Origin: an uncultured Oscillibacter sp.
Lineage (GTDB): Bacteria > Bacillota > Clostridia > Oscillospirales > Oscillospiraceae
Assembly (NCBI GenBank): GCA_910588005.1
Contig: CAJUQM010000002.1
Coordinates: 1 to 64,000, forward strand
Direction of reading: 5' to 3'
DNA: 64,000 bases
Each line of letters starts with the position of its first letter. The stretch's first letter is position 1. Under the pieces are notes generated by a model that worked only from the letters and a program-made list of their open reading frames with translations, had not been told where the DNA came from and did not search any database. This document shows positions 8,123 through 16,361 of the stretch, piece after piece. The position numbers and the translations under genes are program-made.

Positions 8123-8902
8123 TTAACGTTTTTTCCGGCGGGGGAACCTGTCCCCTGCCACAGCGCTGACAATTTTTTGAAGATCCCGGGCGGAGGTGGC
8201 GTCCGGTTTGTAGCTCAGTACGCTCTGTCCATAGGCCGGAGCCATGGCTACGCTGACGCTTCGCCGGACCTTTGCGGAAAACACCTGGCTGTTCAGCTGT
8301 TCCGCCACCTGCTCCGCCAGATCCAAAATGTCCCGGGAGAGAGTGAGGCGCGGGTTGTACTTGTTTAACAGAATCCCCAGGACTTTCAGATTCGGATTGA
8401 AGGATTTTTGTACGGTTTCAATGATGTCCTGAATTTGGGAGATGCCCACCAGGCTCAGGACCTCCGCCTCCATGGGGAGAATGAGACCGGTAGAGGCTAC
8501 GTAGGCGTTGATGGTCAAAATGTTCAAAGAGGGCGGGGTATCGATGATGATAAAGTCGTAACTGTCTTTTACGGCATCCAGCTGCTGGGAGAGCATGAAC
8601 TCCCGCCGGGGGGCGGTAAACTCCACCTCTGCGGCAGAGAGCAGGATATCCGAGGAGAGGATGTCTCCATACTCCGTATGGGCGATGGCCTGCTCAATGG
8701 CGCAATTGCCTTTCAGCACATCGTAGATCGTATAGCCGTCGCCAATATCCAGACCCAGGGTGAAACCGAGGTTGCCCTGCGGGTCCAAATCGACGCCCAA
8801 AACCCGGGCGCCCCGTTCGTGCAGGCCGCAGACCAGGGCGGAGACGACGGTGGTTTTTCCCACGCCGCCCTTTTGATTTGTGATAGTGATGATTTGCGTC
8901 AA
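8123..8902 (-). CDS. ParA/Soj-type ATPase
   Basis: A 259-residue deviant Walker ATPase. The signature lysine motif is KGGVGKTT near residue 10; VLGVDLDPQGN and FIIIDTPPSLN are the following motifs, and a basic tail (RRKKR) ends the protein. The start is TTG at 8902 with AGGGGG upstream. ParA proteins position DNA, chemoreceptor clusters or flagella by nucleotide-dependent dimer gradients. No parB-like gene or obvious parS site is adjacent; the only partner is the ComFB-domain gene downstream. It lies among motility genes and away from any visible replication origin, so a role in placing a motility or chemotaxis complex is plausible but unproven. It is not an obvious FlhG. Confidence 0.85.
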   Translation of the reverse strand: MTQIITITNQKGGVGKTTVVSALVCGLHERGARVLGVDLDPQGNLGFTLGLDIGDGYTIYDVLKGNCAIEQAIAHTEYGDILSSDILLSAAEVEFTAPRREFMLSQQLDAVKDSYDFIIIDTPPSLNILTINAYVASTGLILPMEAEVLSLVGISQIQDIIETVQKSFNPNLKVLGILLNKYNPRLTLSRDILDLAEQVAEQLNSQVFSAKVRRSVSVAMAPAYGQSVLSYKPDATSARDLQKIVSAVAGDRFPRRKKR

Positions 8903-8943
8903 AGGTTTTTCCCCCTTACTATAAAAACTATGTGCGGACCTCT

Positions 8944-8970
8944 TATTTTTATTATACTATATGTCGATAA
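8944..8970 (+). promoter_or_regulatory. Candidate sigma-28 (FliA) promoter for fliD
   Basis: TATTTTTA, an 11-base spacer, then GTCGATAA (7 of 8 to GCCGATAA). The same geometry and a near-identical -35 appear before cheA, and a TTAACTTT variant before flgM. It lies about 107 bases before the fliD ATG. Confidence 0.5.
8951..8956 (-). promoter_or_regulatory. Candidate sigma-A -10 box for the parA-like gene
   Basis: On the minus strand the sequence reads TATAAT, about 50 bases before the TTG start. No good -35 element is seen at 16-18 bases, so the call rests on the -10 alone. The box lies within the footprint of the candidate sigma-28 promoter for fliD on the other strand. Confidence 0.35.
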
Positions 8971-9077
8971 AAAAACATAGAGGAATCGAAAAAAAATCTT
9001 TATCAGACGGCTTGGTCTGCGGCCCTTGAAAAAAGGAGCGGACTTGAGTGTTATTTTATGAAGGGAGTGGTATTACT

Positions 9078-11636
9078 ATGGCATCTGTTAGCAGTACCAG
9101 AAGTTCCAGCGCCAGCAGTATTTACGGCACCAGAAACGTTATCTCCGGTCTTGCCAGCGGCATGGATACGGAGAGCATGATTGAAAACGCAATATCCGCG
9201 TATAAGAACAAAATTTCCGGGCTGAACCAGCAGCGCACCAAGCTCGGCTGGCAGCAGGAGGCCTACCGCGACATTATCACCAAAATGGCGGGTCTCTCCT
9301 CCAAGTATACCTCCTACACCTCCGGCACCAACCTGATGTCCAGCAGCTTTTTCAATCAGGCGGTGCGGGCCGTGGCCAACGGCGCCAACGCCTCCAAAGT
9401 GGCTGCCTCCGGCAGGGGCAGCAGCGATGTGGCGATCAACGGCGTGCGGCAGCTTGCCACCGCCGCCACATATAAGCTCAATGGTTCAAAACTCACAGGC
9501 GGCACGTCCGGCGACTATGCCTCCGCCGTGGGTTCCTCCGGTTTCAGCCTGGACGAGATGACCATAAGCTCTTTCAGCGGCACCATGAGCCTGAACTACG
9601 GCAAAGATCAGGTTCTGTCCTTCCGCTTCAGCGAATCGGACGTGTTCAACAGCATCGAAGAGCTGGCGGAAAACATGCAGAAGCAGCTGGAGGATCAGAG
9701 CATCTCCCTCTCCAGCGGCGGCAGCAAAAAGGCCTCTGAAATGCTGACGGTGGAAGTCGACAAGGTCAACAATACCATCTCCTTTAAAGATAAGGCCAAT
9801 AACAAGGTCTATATCAGCAGCGCCAGCAACAGCATAAAGAATGTTTTTGATTTGGAAACCGGAGAGGGGAACATGTCCTTCCGGGTGGCGGATGAGGATC
9901 TGACAACGCAGGTGAGCGGCGTGGACTATCTCAGCCGGTCTCCTGTGAGTATTACCCTGGACGGTGTGACCAAGAACGTCAACATGCCCACGGTAAACGA
10001 CATTCTTGACAATTTGGACTGGAGCAAGGTCAGCGGCGGTGAAAACGGCGATACTGCCAAGAAGCTGCGGGAAAAGATTTTGAATGGCGAGGATATTTCC
10101 AGCGCCAAGAACCGGCAGCTGCGGGACGACGCCTATATCAAGGCGCTACAGGCCAACATTGATGATAAATTCGGCAAGCTGGCGGATGGCAGCAGCAAGC
10201 TCAGAGTCAGCGACGCAATGAAGGATGAGAAGAAGCTCTCAGAGGATGGCGCCGTTCGGGGTGTTCAGCTGAAATTTGAGGCTGGACAGAAGGGGTCTAC
10301 CTTCGCCGTCACCTCCGATAAGGGCAAGTCCATGGGCTTTGGCGGAACTCAGCTGACCAGCTATCTGAACACCAACAAGACATTGAAGGATCTGCTGGGC
10401 GAGGAAGGCCTGAAGGGCTTGGAGACCGGCGTTGACAAGGATGGCAACACCACCTATGGCCTGGAGATCAACGGCGTTAAGATCGGCGAGTTCACGGAGA
10501 AGACGGAGCTGAGCACCATCATCAGCCGTATCAACAGCAATAAAGACGCCGGCGTCAACATCAGCTATTCCAAGCTCACCAATGAGTTTACCTTCACCGC
10601 CAAGGAGACCGGTGTCGCCGGAAACATCCAGTTCAGCGACAAGGGCCTGGGGGGCAAGCTGTTCGGCGGAGCAGAGCAGATCAGTAAGGGACAGGACGCT
10701 ATCTTTACCGCCACCATTGACGGCACGGAGATGGAGCTGACCCGCAGTTCCAATATCGTGGATTTCGACGGGCTGTCTGTCACCTTGAAGGGTGAGTTTG
10801 GCTATAAGCAGAAGATGGACGCGGACGGCAAGCCGGTGCTGGATGAGAAGGGGAATCCCGTCTATACAGATGAACTTGACCGGACTGCGGAGGCCATTAC
10901 CTTTACCTCCAGCGCCGACGCCGACAAGATCGTAGACGCGATCAAGGCCTTTGTCAACGATTACAACGAGATGGTCACCAAGATCAAAGAGACCTACTCT
11001 ACCATGCCGATGCAAAAGACTAACGGCGCCTACTATGAACCGTTGACCGAAGAGGACAAAGAGGGCATGTCCGAGAGCGCCATCAAGAGCTGGGAGGAGA
11101 AAGCCAAGGCGGGCATCCTGTTCGGAGACCGGGATCTGTCCAGCCTGTACAGCCGCCTGACTTCCGCCGTATCTATGTATGGACAGGACGGCGCGGATCT
11201 GAAAGCCGCAGGCATCACCGTGAGCTACAGTGAAGGCCTGAGCACCTTGTCCTTTGACGAAAAGACACTGCGGGAGACGCTGGACAGCGACCCGGACCGG
11301 GTGCGTGATATTTTCACCAAGAGCAAAGACAGCGGCGCGGCGACCAATGGCCTGATGGCCGCAATAAAAGATCCGTTGGAGGTCTTTGGCGGCACCACCG
11401 GCGCCACCAAGGGCACCCTGGTGGAAAAGGCTGGTTCTCCGCTGGCTCCCACCAGCATCTACCAGAACTATATCCAAAAGCAGCTGAACAATCTGGATAC
11501 CCAGATCAAGAAGTGGCAGGATAAGATGTCCGACCAGGTGGACTACTATACCTCACAGTTTTCCAAGTTGGAGCAGCTGATTGCTCAGATGAACTCTCAG
11601 AGTTCTGCGCTATCCCAGATGATGGGCGGCTATTGA
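9078..11636 (+). CDS. fliD: Flagellar filament cap protein FliD (large variant)
   Basis: FliD caps the growing filament and folds flagellin as it exits. The N-terminal FliD_N region contains NVISGLASGMDTESMIENA. The C-terminal region contains ADADKIVDAIKAFVNDYNEM and the closing coiled-coil helix from about residue 800 (NNLDTQIKKWQDKMSDQVDY). At 852 residues it is much longer than the 450-550 common in the family; the extra length is in the exposed middle. The ATG at 9078 has AAGGGAGTGG 9 bases upstream; an in-frame GTG at 9048 has no ribosome site. fliS follows after about 18 bases, as usual. A candidate FliA promoter precedes it. Confidence 0.94.
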   Translation: MASVSSTRSSSASSIYGTRNVISGLASGMDTESMIENAISAYKNKISGLNQQRTKLGWQQEAYRDIITKMAGLSSKYTSYTSGTNLMSSSFFNQAVRAVANGANASKVAASGRGSSDVAINGVRQLATAATYKLNGSKLTGGTSGDYASAVGSSGFSLDEMTISSFSGTMSLNYGKDQVLSFRFSESDVFNSIEELAENMQKQLEDQSISLSSGGSKKASEMLTVEVDKVNNTISFKDKANNKVYISSASNSIKNVFDLETGEGNMSFRVADEDLTTQVSGVDYLSRSPVSITLDGVTKNVNMPTVNDILDNLDWSKVSGGENGDTAKKLREKILNGEDISSAKNRQLRDDAYIKALQANIDDKFGKLADGSSKLRVSDAMKDEKKLSEDGAVRGVQLKFEAGQKGSTFAVTSDKGKSMGFGGTQLTSYLNTNKTLKDLLGEEGLKGLETGVDKDGNTTYGLEINGVKIGEFTEKTELSTIISRINSNKDAGVNISYSKLTNEFTFTAKETGVAGNIQFSDKGLGGKLFGGAEQISKGQDAIFTATIDGTEMELTRSSNIVDFDGLSVTLKGEFGYKQKMDADGKPVLDEKGNPVYTDELDRTAEAITFTSSADADKIVDAIKAFVNDYNEMVTKIKETYSTMPMQKTNGAYYEPLTEEDKEGMSESAIKSWEEKAKAGILFGDRDLSSLYSRLTSAVSMYGQDGADLKAAGITVSYSEGLSTLSFDEKTLRETLDSDPDRVRDIFTKSKDSGAATNGLMAAIKDPLEVFGGTTGATKGTLVEKAGSPLAPTSIYQNYIQKQLNNLDTQIKKWQDKMSDQVDYYTSQFSKLEQLIAQMNSQSSALSQMMGGY

Positions 11637-11654
11637 TAAGGAGTGCCACAGAGA

Positions 11655-12032
11655 ATGGAAATGCGAGGCTTCCAACAATATAAGGAACAGAGCATCAATA
11701 CCATGACCCAAGGCGAGCTGCTTCTGCTGTTGTATGACGAGCTGGTTAAGCGGCTGACCCAGGCAGAGCTGGCGCTGGGGAAGGAGAATTGGCCGGTGTT
11801 TGAAGCCTCCGTCCAACGTGGGATCGATATTATCGACTATTTGGACCAGACGCTGGATAAGCAATACCCCATCAGCGCCAATCTGACCCAGCTCTATGAG
11901 TACTTTACGTACGAACTGGGGCGGGTAAAAATTGGCCGCCGGGGTGATCCGCTGTCCCATGTGAAATCCATGGTGAACGAGCTGCGGGATGCCTTCCGAG
12001 AAGCGCAGAAGAACGGGGAATCCGGAAAGTAG
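11655..12032 (+). CDS. fliS: Flagellin export chaperone FliS
   Basis: FliS binds flagellin C-termini and keeps them soluble until export. The protein is about 125 residues and all helical, with the family segment QYKEQSINTMTQGELLLLLY near the N-terminus and IIDYLDQTLD in the second helix. Start choice: ATG at 11655 lies about 11 bases after AAGGAG. The in-frame GTG at 11643 overlaps that site and is unlikely; ATG at 11661 is also possible. Its client flagellin is not encoded in this window. Confidence 0.93.
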   Translation: MEMRGFQQYKEQSINTMTQGELLLLLYDELVKRLTQAELALGKENWPVFEASVQRGIDIIDYLDQTLDKQYPISANLTQLYEYFTYELGRVKIGRRGDPLSHVKSMVNELRDAFREAQKNGESGK

Positions 12033-12040
12033 GGATCAGA

Positions 12041-12427
12041 GTGGAAGCATCGACACTGATGGACGCCCATGTACAGGTGAAGCGGATTTACAACCTGCTC
12101 AATGAGATAATGGACGTATCCCGTCAAATGGCGGAGGCCATGGACCGGGACGACCAGGTGGCTATTCAGATGCTGGTATCCATGCGGGAAGACCCGGTGA
12201 GAAAGCTCCGTGTGGTCCGCCAGGCCCTGGAGGAGCAGAGGGATGCTCTGGACCCGGAGCCGGCCCGGCGGCTTTCCCAGCTGCTGAACGGGGCGGAGGC
12301 GGAGACGGAGGCGGAGCAGCCCTTGGCAGCCCAGGTGGGGGCCAACCGCCGTCTGCTGGACCAACTGTTGGAGCTGGATCAGGTTTTGAACCGCAAGTTA
12401 ACACGGGAGCAGTCCATCTACAAGTAA
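12041..12427 (+). CDS. Small helical protein after fliS, probable FliT-like chaperone
   Basis: A 128-residue, acidic, predicted helical protein with no recognised motif. It starts at GTG 12041 with AGGG 6 bases upstream, eight bases after the fliS stop. Position after fliD-fliS, size and helical heptads (for example YNLLNEIMDVSRQMAEAMDR and the leucine-rich C-terminal NRRLLDQLLELDQVLNRKL) match FliT-type export chaperones that serve FliD. Sequence similarity to FliT is too low to judge by eye, so the call rests on context. The gene ends just before a terminator. Confidence 0.55.
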   Translation: MEASTLMDAHVQVKRIYNLLNEIMDVSRQMAEAMDRDDQVAIQMLVSMREDPVRKLRVVRQALEEQRDALDPEPARRLSQLLNGAEAETEAEQPLAAQVGANRRLLDQLLELDQVLNRKLTREQSIYK

Positions 12428-12429
12428 AA

Positions 12430-12468
12430 AACAGGCGCCGGTCCGAAGCCGGGCCGGCGCCTGTTTTT
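12430..12468. terminator. Bidirectional rho-independent terminator
   Basis: An 11-12-bp GC-rich stem (ACAGGCGCCGG paired with CCGGCGCCTGT) is flanked by an A-run on the left and five T on the right. It ends the fliD operon on the plus strand and can serve the peptidase gene converging from the right. Confidence 0.88.
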
Positions 12469-12482
12469 CCGCGCGGTTGATT

Positions 12483-13430
12483 CTATTGGTCCGCAGCATT
12501 TGAAATGATCCATAGAGGAGCGCCGTCAGAGGTGCTGGAGGAGAGTTCTTCCAAAATCAGTTCCGGTGCCCACTCCATCAGGCTCCGTTCGCTGCTGTTA
12601 GGATCGGCAACCAAGACGGACCCGCTGAGGGTCACGCCCCGCAAGACAATGAAATGCCCGCTTTTGGTGAAATGGCCCGGTCCCATGAGGGCCACCAGAA
12701 GTTCTCCAGACAGAAGGGCCTCCAGGAGGGCCTCCGGCGTGCGCTCGGAAAAGGGAGCTGCAGAGAGACCGAATTCGGCTGCGGCATCCATCACAATGGA
12801 GAGACGGGAGCCGCTCCGCTTCGCCCAATGTCCCCGGGATACCGCCCATTGGGCCATTTCAAGGGGATCACGGTTCTGGTCTGTCAGGCTGCTGACCACC
12901 ATGGCCATAGCCGCCGGCCCACAGCCGTAGCGGCCGATATCGTCGGTACCGTAGGGCTGTTCCGCCCAAGTTTCACTGCTTTGGTTGTAATAGACGATAG
13001 GGATCGTTCCGCCGGTCAGGATTTCCTGGCCGTTGATTACGTCTAGCTCCGTTACTGCCGGATCAGCGGCGGAGGCGTCGCCGGCCAGAGCGGGACCGTC
13101 GGCGATCTGACTGACCTCCTCGGGCGGCTCCTCTCTTGGAGTTGTGAGGCGCGTCCAGAGGAGAGAGGCCTGAACCCCTGCTGCGGCGATGTGACGGGAA
13201 ACCTGGCGGTGGGCCTGATCAGAGGCCTGGGAGAGGGCGGAGGCAGTACGGGCGCCGGCCTGAATGACCGCTTGAGCGCCCCGGCGGATGGGCGCAGTGA
13301 CCTGCTCGTAAAGGGCGGGTTCATAAAAAGAGCAGGCTGCCAGCTCCACAATGCCGATGCAGAGGACGGCCAGCAATGTGACCAAAACCAGGTTTCTTCT
13401 GGTTCGGCTGGAGGAAGCTGATTTTTTCAT
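12483..13430 (-). CDS. Membrane-anchored C39-like cysteine peptidase
   Basis: A 315-residue protein. A basic N-terminus and one hydrophobic segment (NLVLVTLLAVLCIGIVELAA) suggest a signal anchor with the rest outside the membrane. After an Ala-rich stalk comes a Peptidase_C39_2-type domain. Its catalytic cysteine lies in RYGCGPAAMAM (about residue 169), the histidine in KSGHFIVLRG (about 259), and the acidic/amide partner in ADPNS. Substrate unknown; family members process peptides or act on envelope proteins. The ATG at 13430 follows GGTGGTGA; an in-frame GTG at 13472 is less likely. A divergent promoter region separates it from the FtsE-like gene. Confidence 0.75.
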   Translation of the reverse strand: MKKSASSSRTRRNLVLVTLLAVLCIGIVELAACSFYEPALYEQVTAPIRRGAQAVIQAGARTASALSQASDQAHRQVSRHIAAAGVQASLLWTRLTTPREEPPEEVSQIADGPALAGDASAADPAVTELDVINGQEILTGGTIPIVYYNQSSETWAEQPYGTDDIGRYGCGPAAMAMVVSSLTDQNRDPLEMAQWAVSRGHWAKRSGSRLSIVMDAAAEFGLSAAPFSERTPEALLEALLSGELLVALMGPGHFTKSGHFIVLRGVTLSGSVLVADPNSSERSLMEWAPELILEELSSSTSDGAPLWIISNAADQ

Positions 13431-13461
13431 AATTTCACCACCAAAAAATCCGTGATATCTC

Positions 13462-13491
13462 TTGCATGACACCCTCGATCAATGGTATTAT
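13462..13491 (+). promoter_or_regulatory. Candidate sigma-A promoter for the FtsE-like gene
   Basis: TTGCAT, an 18-base spacer, then TATTAT. It overlaps the opposing peptidase promoter, so the two may compete. Confidence 0.35.
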
Positions 13492-13516
13492 AACAAAAGA
13501 GTACGCCGCATTTCAA
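13487..13516 (-). promoter_or_regulatory. Sigma-A promoter for the C39-like peptidase gene
   Basis: Minus strand: TTGAAA (5 of 6 to consensus), an 18-base spacer, then a perfect TATAAT. It lies about 55 bases before the chosen ATG. Confidence 0.55.
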
Positions 13517-13562
13517 GAGGAAAGGCGGTCTCCGCAATTACGTCGGTACAGGAGCGCAGGCT

Positions 13563-14294
13563 ATGCCCACCATTACGCTGGAAAAGGTGACAAAGTATTA
13601 TAAGATTCCAAAGAAGCACCGCCGGGGGACAAACCGTGTGGAAATCGGCGTAGAGGATGTGGACCTCACCGTAGAGCAGGGGGAGTTTGTATTTCTCGTC
13701 GGCAGCAGCGGGGCGGGGAAGAGCACGCTTTTGGATCTGATCTCCGGTAAGCTGAAGCCGGACCGGGGGACGGTTCTCCTGAACGGAAAAGATTTGGCGC
13801 GGCTTCTTCCCTGGAGCCATAACCAGACGGCGCTTTTGTTTGGCAAGGTGTGCCAGGAGCAGACGCTGGCCCGGCGGATCACGGTGGAGGAGAATCTGCG
13901 GATCGCCGCCATGATCGGCAGGCGCAGGTTCGAGAGTTCCAGACATGTGGATGAGCGCATTCGGAAGGTATTGGGTCTGGTGGGAATGCGTGGGGCGGAG
14001 AAGAAGTACCCTGGGGAGCTGTCCATTGGAGAGTGCCGCCGTGTGGAACTGGCCAGGGCCATGATCAATAGCCCGCCGATTCTGGTGTTGGACGAGATCA
14101 CCGCCAACTTAGACGATGACAATATCTGGGATATGATTATTCTGCTTAACGAAGTCAACCGGAGAGGGACCACCGTGATCATGGCGACCCATGCCAGCAA
14201 GTATGTCAACATTATGCGCCGCAGGGTGATCACGCTGGTGGACGGACATATATTTGGCGATGTGGAGCGGGGAAGATACGGAGACGTGGTGTAG
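13563..14294 (+). CDS. FtsE-like ABC ATPase without an FtsX partner
   Basis: A 243-residue ABC ATP-binding protein. Walker A is GSSGAGKST (about residues 46-54), the signature motif is LSIGECRRVELARAM, Walker B is ILVLDEITANLD, and the switch histidine is in MATHASKYV. The second signature residue is I where most ABC proteins have G (LSGGE), and the usual Q is C. Overall it resembles FtsE, which activates septal hydrolases through FtsX. No ftsX or any permease lies next to it; the next gene is a chemoreceptor. The start has AGGAG 7 bases upstream. It could pair with a distant FtsX or act with another membrane protein. Confidence 0.75.
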   Translation: MPTITLEKVTKYYKIPKKHRRGTNRVEIGVEDVDLTVEQGEFVFLVGSSGAGKSTLLDLISGKLKPDRGTVLLNGKDLARLLPWSHNQTALLFGKVCQEQTLARRITVEENLRIAAMIGRRRFESSRHVDERIRKVLGLVGMRGAEKKYPGELSIGECRRVELARAMINSPPILVLDEITANLDDDNIWDMIILLNEVNRRGTTVIMATHASKYVNIMRRRVITLVDGHIFGDVERGRYGDVV

Positions 14295-14364
14295 AACCGC
14301 GGAGCCGATTAGAATAAAAATAGAAAAATCACCGAGATGTACGAAAATGAGGAGGAGATCGGAA

Positions 14365-16152
14365 ATGATCAAGAACATGAAGATCAGGAAGAGCCTGATT
14401 ATGGGTTACGGAATCACCATCGCTGTCTCCGTAGTCATCATTATTGCGTCGCTGATCCTGATGAGCGTGCAGAAGGGCCAGTATACCGATATTCTGGAGC
14501 GGTATGTCAAGTCCACCCAGCTGGCGTCCGAGTGCCGTATTGAGTATAACCGTGCCGCCCGCAATCTGCGCGACGCGGTACTGTCCGGCGATGTGTCCAG
14601 TGTGGATACAGCCAACGAGCAGATCAGTGTACTGGAGAGTACATTGACTGAGCTGAACAACCTGTATCCTTTGGACGACAAGACTGAGCTGAACAATTTC
14701 GTCAACCTGGTGAAGGGGTGGGAGACCGAGGCCACCACCATCGGACAGACAGTCCGGACGAACCAGCAGAAGGCCGCTGAGATGATTGAGGAGAGCTGCA
14801 CTCCGGCTTTGAATCAGGCTGCCACTGCCGGCGACGCCCTTGCCGCAAGACTCCAGACCGAGGAGAAAAAGATTATTGACCAGCAGGCAGTGATTTCCAA
14901 CATTGCCATGATCGCCATTGTTGTGGCCATGGTTATTGCCACCATCGTGGTGATCCGGATTGCCCTGATCATTATTAAGAGCATCGTGGTTCCCACTGAG
15001 CAGGTGCGCCGGGCCCTGGTTGGATTCAGTGAGGGAAATCTGGAAGTCCAGGTGGATTACGAGAGCAGAAATGAGCTGGGTGAGATGTGCCAGGCGCTTC
15101 GAACCAGCCAACATGTCCTTTCCGAAGTCATTGGTGATACCTGCCGCCTGCTGGAGGAGATGAGCAAGGGCAACTTTGACGTCCGGACGAAGGGTGAACA
15201 GCTGTATGTGGGCGATCTGAGCGCCATTTTGAAGTCTATGCGTGTGATCAACCGCAACCTCAGCGACACCTTGGCCCAAATCGATCTCAGTGCCGAGCAG
15301 GTTTCCTCCGGCGCGGAGCAGGTGTCTACCGGCGCCCAAGCGTTGGCTCAGGGCGCGACGGAGCAGGCCAGCGCCGTGGAGGAGCTGTCCGCCACAATTG
15401 CCGACATTTCCACCAACTCCCAGAGCAACGCCAAGCGCAGCGAAGAGGCGATGGAACACTCCAAGAACTCCGATTTGCGGGTGCGGGAGAGCGCCGAGTA
15501 CATGGATCAGATGGTAAGGGCAATGGAGAAGATCTCCGAGTCCTCCACTGAGATCAGCAAGATTATCGCTACCATTGAGAATATCGCTTTCCAGACCAAC
15601 ATTCTGGCTTTGAACGCCGCTGTGGAGGCCGCCCGGGCCGGCAGCGCCGGCAAGGGCTTTGCCGTGGTGGCGGACGAGGTGCGGAACCTGGCCACCAAAT
15701 CTGACCAAGCCGCCAAGGCTACGAAGGAACTCATTGACCACTCTATTACCTCCGTCCAGGAGGGCGGTGACATTGTCAAGCAGGTTTCCGAGTCTTTGGG
15801 CAAGACGGTAGAGGCCACCAAACTCTCCATGGAGGCGATTCAGGATATTGCCAAGGCCGTGGAGGAGGAGTCTGAGTCCATTGCCCAGGTGACTGAGGGA
15901 ATCGACCAGATCTCCGCCGTGGTGCAGACCAACTCCGCCACCAGCGAGCAGTCCGCTGCCGCCAGCGAGGAACTCAGCAGCCAGGCCTCCTTGATGAAGT
16001 CCTTGATGGCCAAGTTCAAACTGCGCAACTATGGCGGAGAGTCCAGCTATACCGCTCCCATGCCTGCCGCCGCTCCGGATTATTCCAGCACGGAGGATGT
16101 GGCTATGGATACCGGCAGCTATAGCGGGGCCAGTCCCTTTAGCAAGTATTGA
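14365..16152 (+). CDS. Methyl-accepting chemotaxis protein
   Basis: A transmembrane chemoreceptor of 595 residues. TM1 (about 12-35) is followed by a ~145-residue helical periplasmic domain of the four-helix-bundle type. TM2 (about 180-205) leads to a HAMP domain and a second HAMP-like linker (LLEEMSKGNFDVRTKG), then the signalling hairpin. The hairpin tip is recognisable in TNILALNAAVEAARAGSAGK and GFAVVADEVRNLA. Candidate methylation helices include GATEQASAVEELSAT and SEQSAAASEELSSQA. No CheR-tethering pentapeptide ends the protein (it ends ASPFSKY). The ATG has AGGAGG 9 bases upstream. The ligand is not predictable. Confidence 0.95.
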   Translation: MIKNMKIRKSLIMGYGITIAVSVVIIIASLILMSVQKGQYTDILERYVKSTQLASECRIEYNRAARNLRDAVLSGDVSSVDTANEQISVLESTLTELNNLYPLDDKTELNNFVNLVKGWETEATTIGQTVRTNQQKAAEMIEESCTPALNQAATAGDALAARLQTEEKKIIDQQAVISNIAMIAIVVAMVIATIVVIRIALIIIKSIVVPTEQVRRALVGFSEGNLEVQVDYESRNELGEMCQALRTSQHVLSEVIGDTCRLLEEMSKGNFDVRTKGEQLYVGDLSAILKSMRVINRNLSDTLAQIDLSAEQVSSGAEQVSTGAQALAQGATEQASAVEELSATIADISTNSQSNAKRSEEAMEHSKNSDLRVRESAEYMDQMVRAMEKISESSTEISKIIATIENIAFQTNILALNAAVEAARAGSAGKGFAVVADEVRNLATKSDQAAKATKELIDHSITSVQEGGDIVKQVSESLGKTVEATKLSMEAIQDIAKAVEEESESIAQVTEGIDQISAVVQTNSATSEQSAAASEELSSQASLMKSLMAKFKLRNYGGESSYTAPMPAAAPDYSSTEDVAMDTGSYSGASPFSKY

Positions 16153-16273
16153 GGGAAGAGCTGAGGAATCCTACGGGTATTGATCCATGGCCCCTCTTGA
16201 AAGAGTGGCATGACCGCTGCCGTGTCGGCGGCGGAAAGAGAGATTCCGCGCTGGTAGAGTGACCCTGCCGCGG

Positions 16274-16317
16274 TTGCCAGAGGGCGGTTTGCAAGGCCGC
16301 CCTCTGGCAATGTTTTT
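16274..16317 (+). terminator. Rho-independent terminator after the chemoreceptor gene
   Basis: A 14-bp stem (TTGCCAGAGGGCGG paired with CCGCCCTCTGGCAA) with a 9-base loop is followed by TGTTTTT. It lies about 120 bases after the receptor stop; the bases in between show no gene. Confidence 0.88.
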
Positions 16318-16361
16318 CCCGTGTGGAAATATATCATGATGACAAAAGGAGCGTCGGCTAT

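Noticed and set aside
9048..9077. Earlier GTG start for fliD
   Set aside because: The AAGGGAG ribosome site lies after it and serves the ATG at 9078.
14304..14311. GCCGATTA before the chemoreceptor gene as a FliA promoter
   Set aside because: The -10-like octamer is close, but the position 11 bases further upstream reads CGTGGTGT, with no -35 similarity.
14329..15741. Open frame on the minus strand opposite the chemoreceptor
   Set aside because: The receptor motifs are unambiguous on the plus strand; the other frame is compositional.
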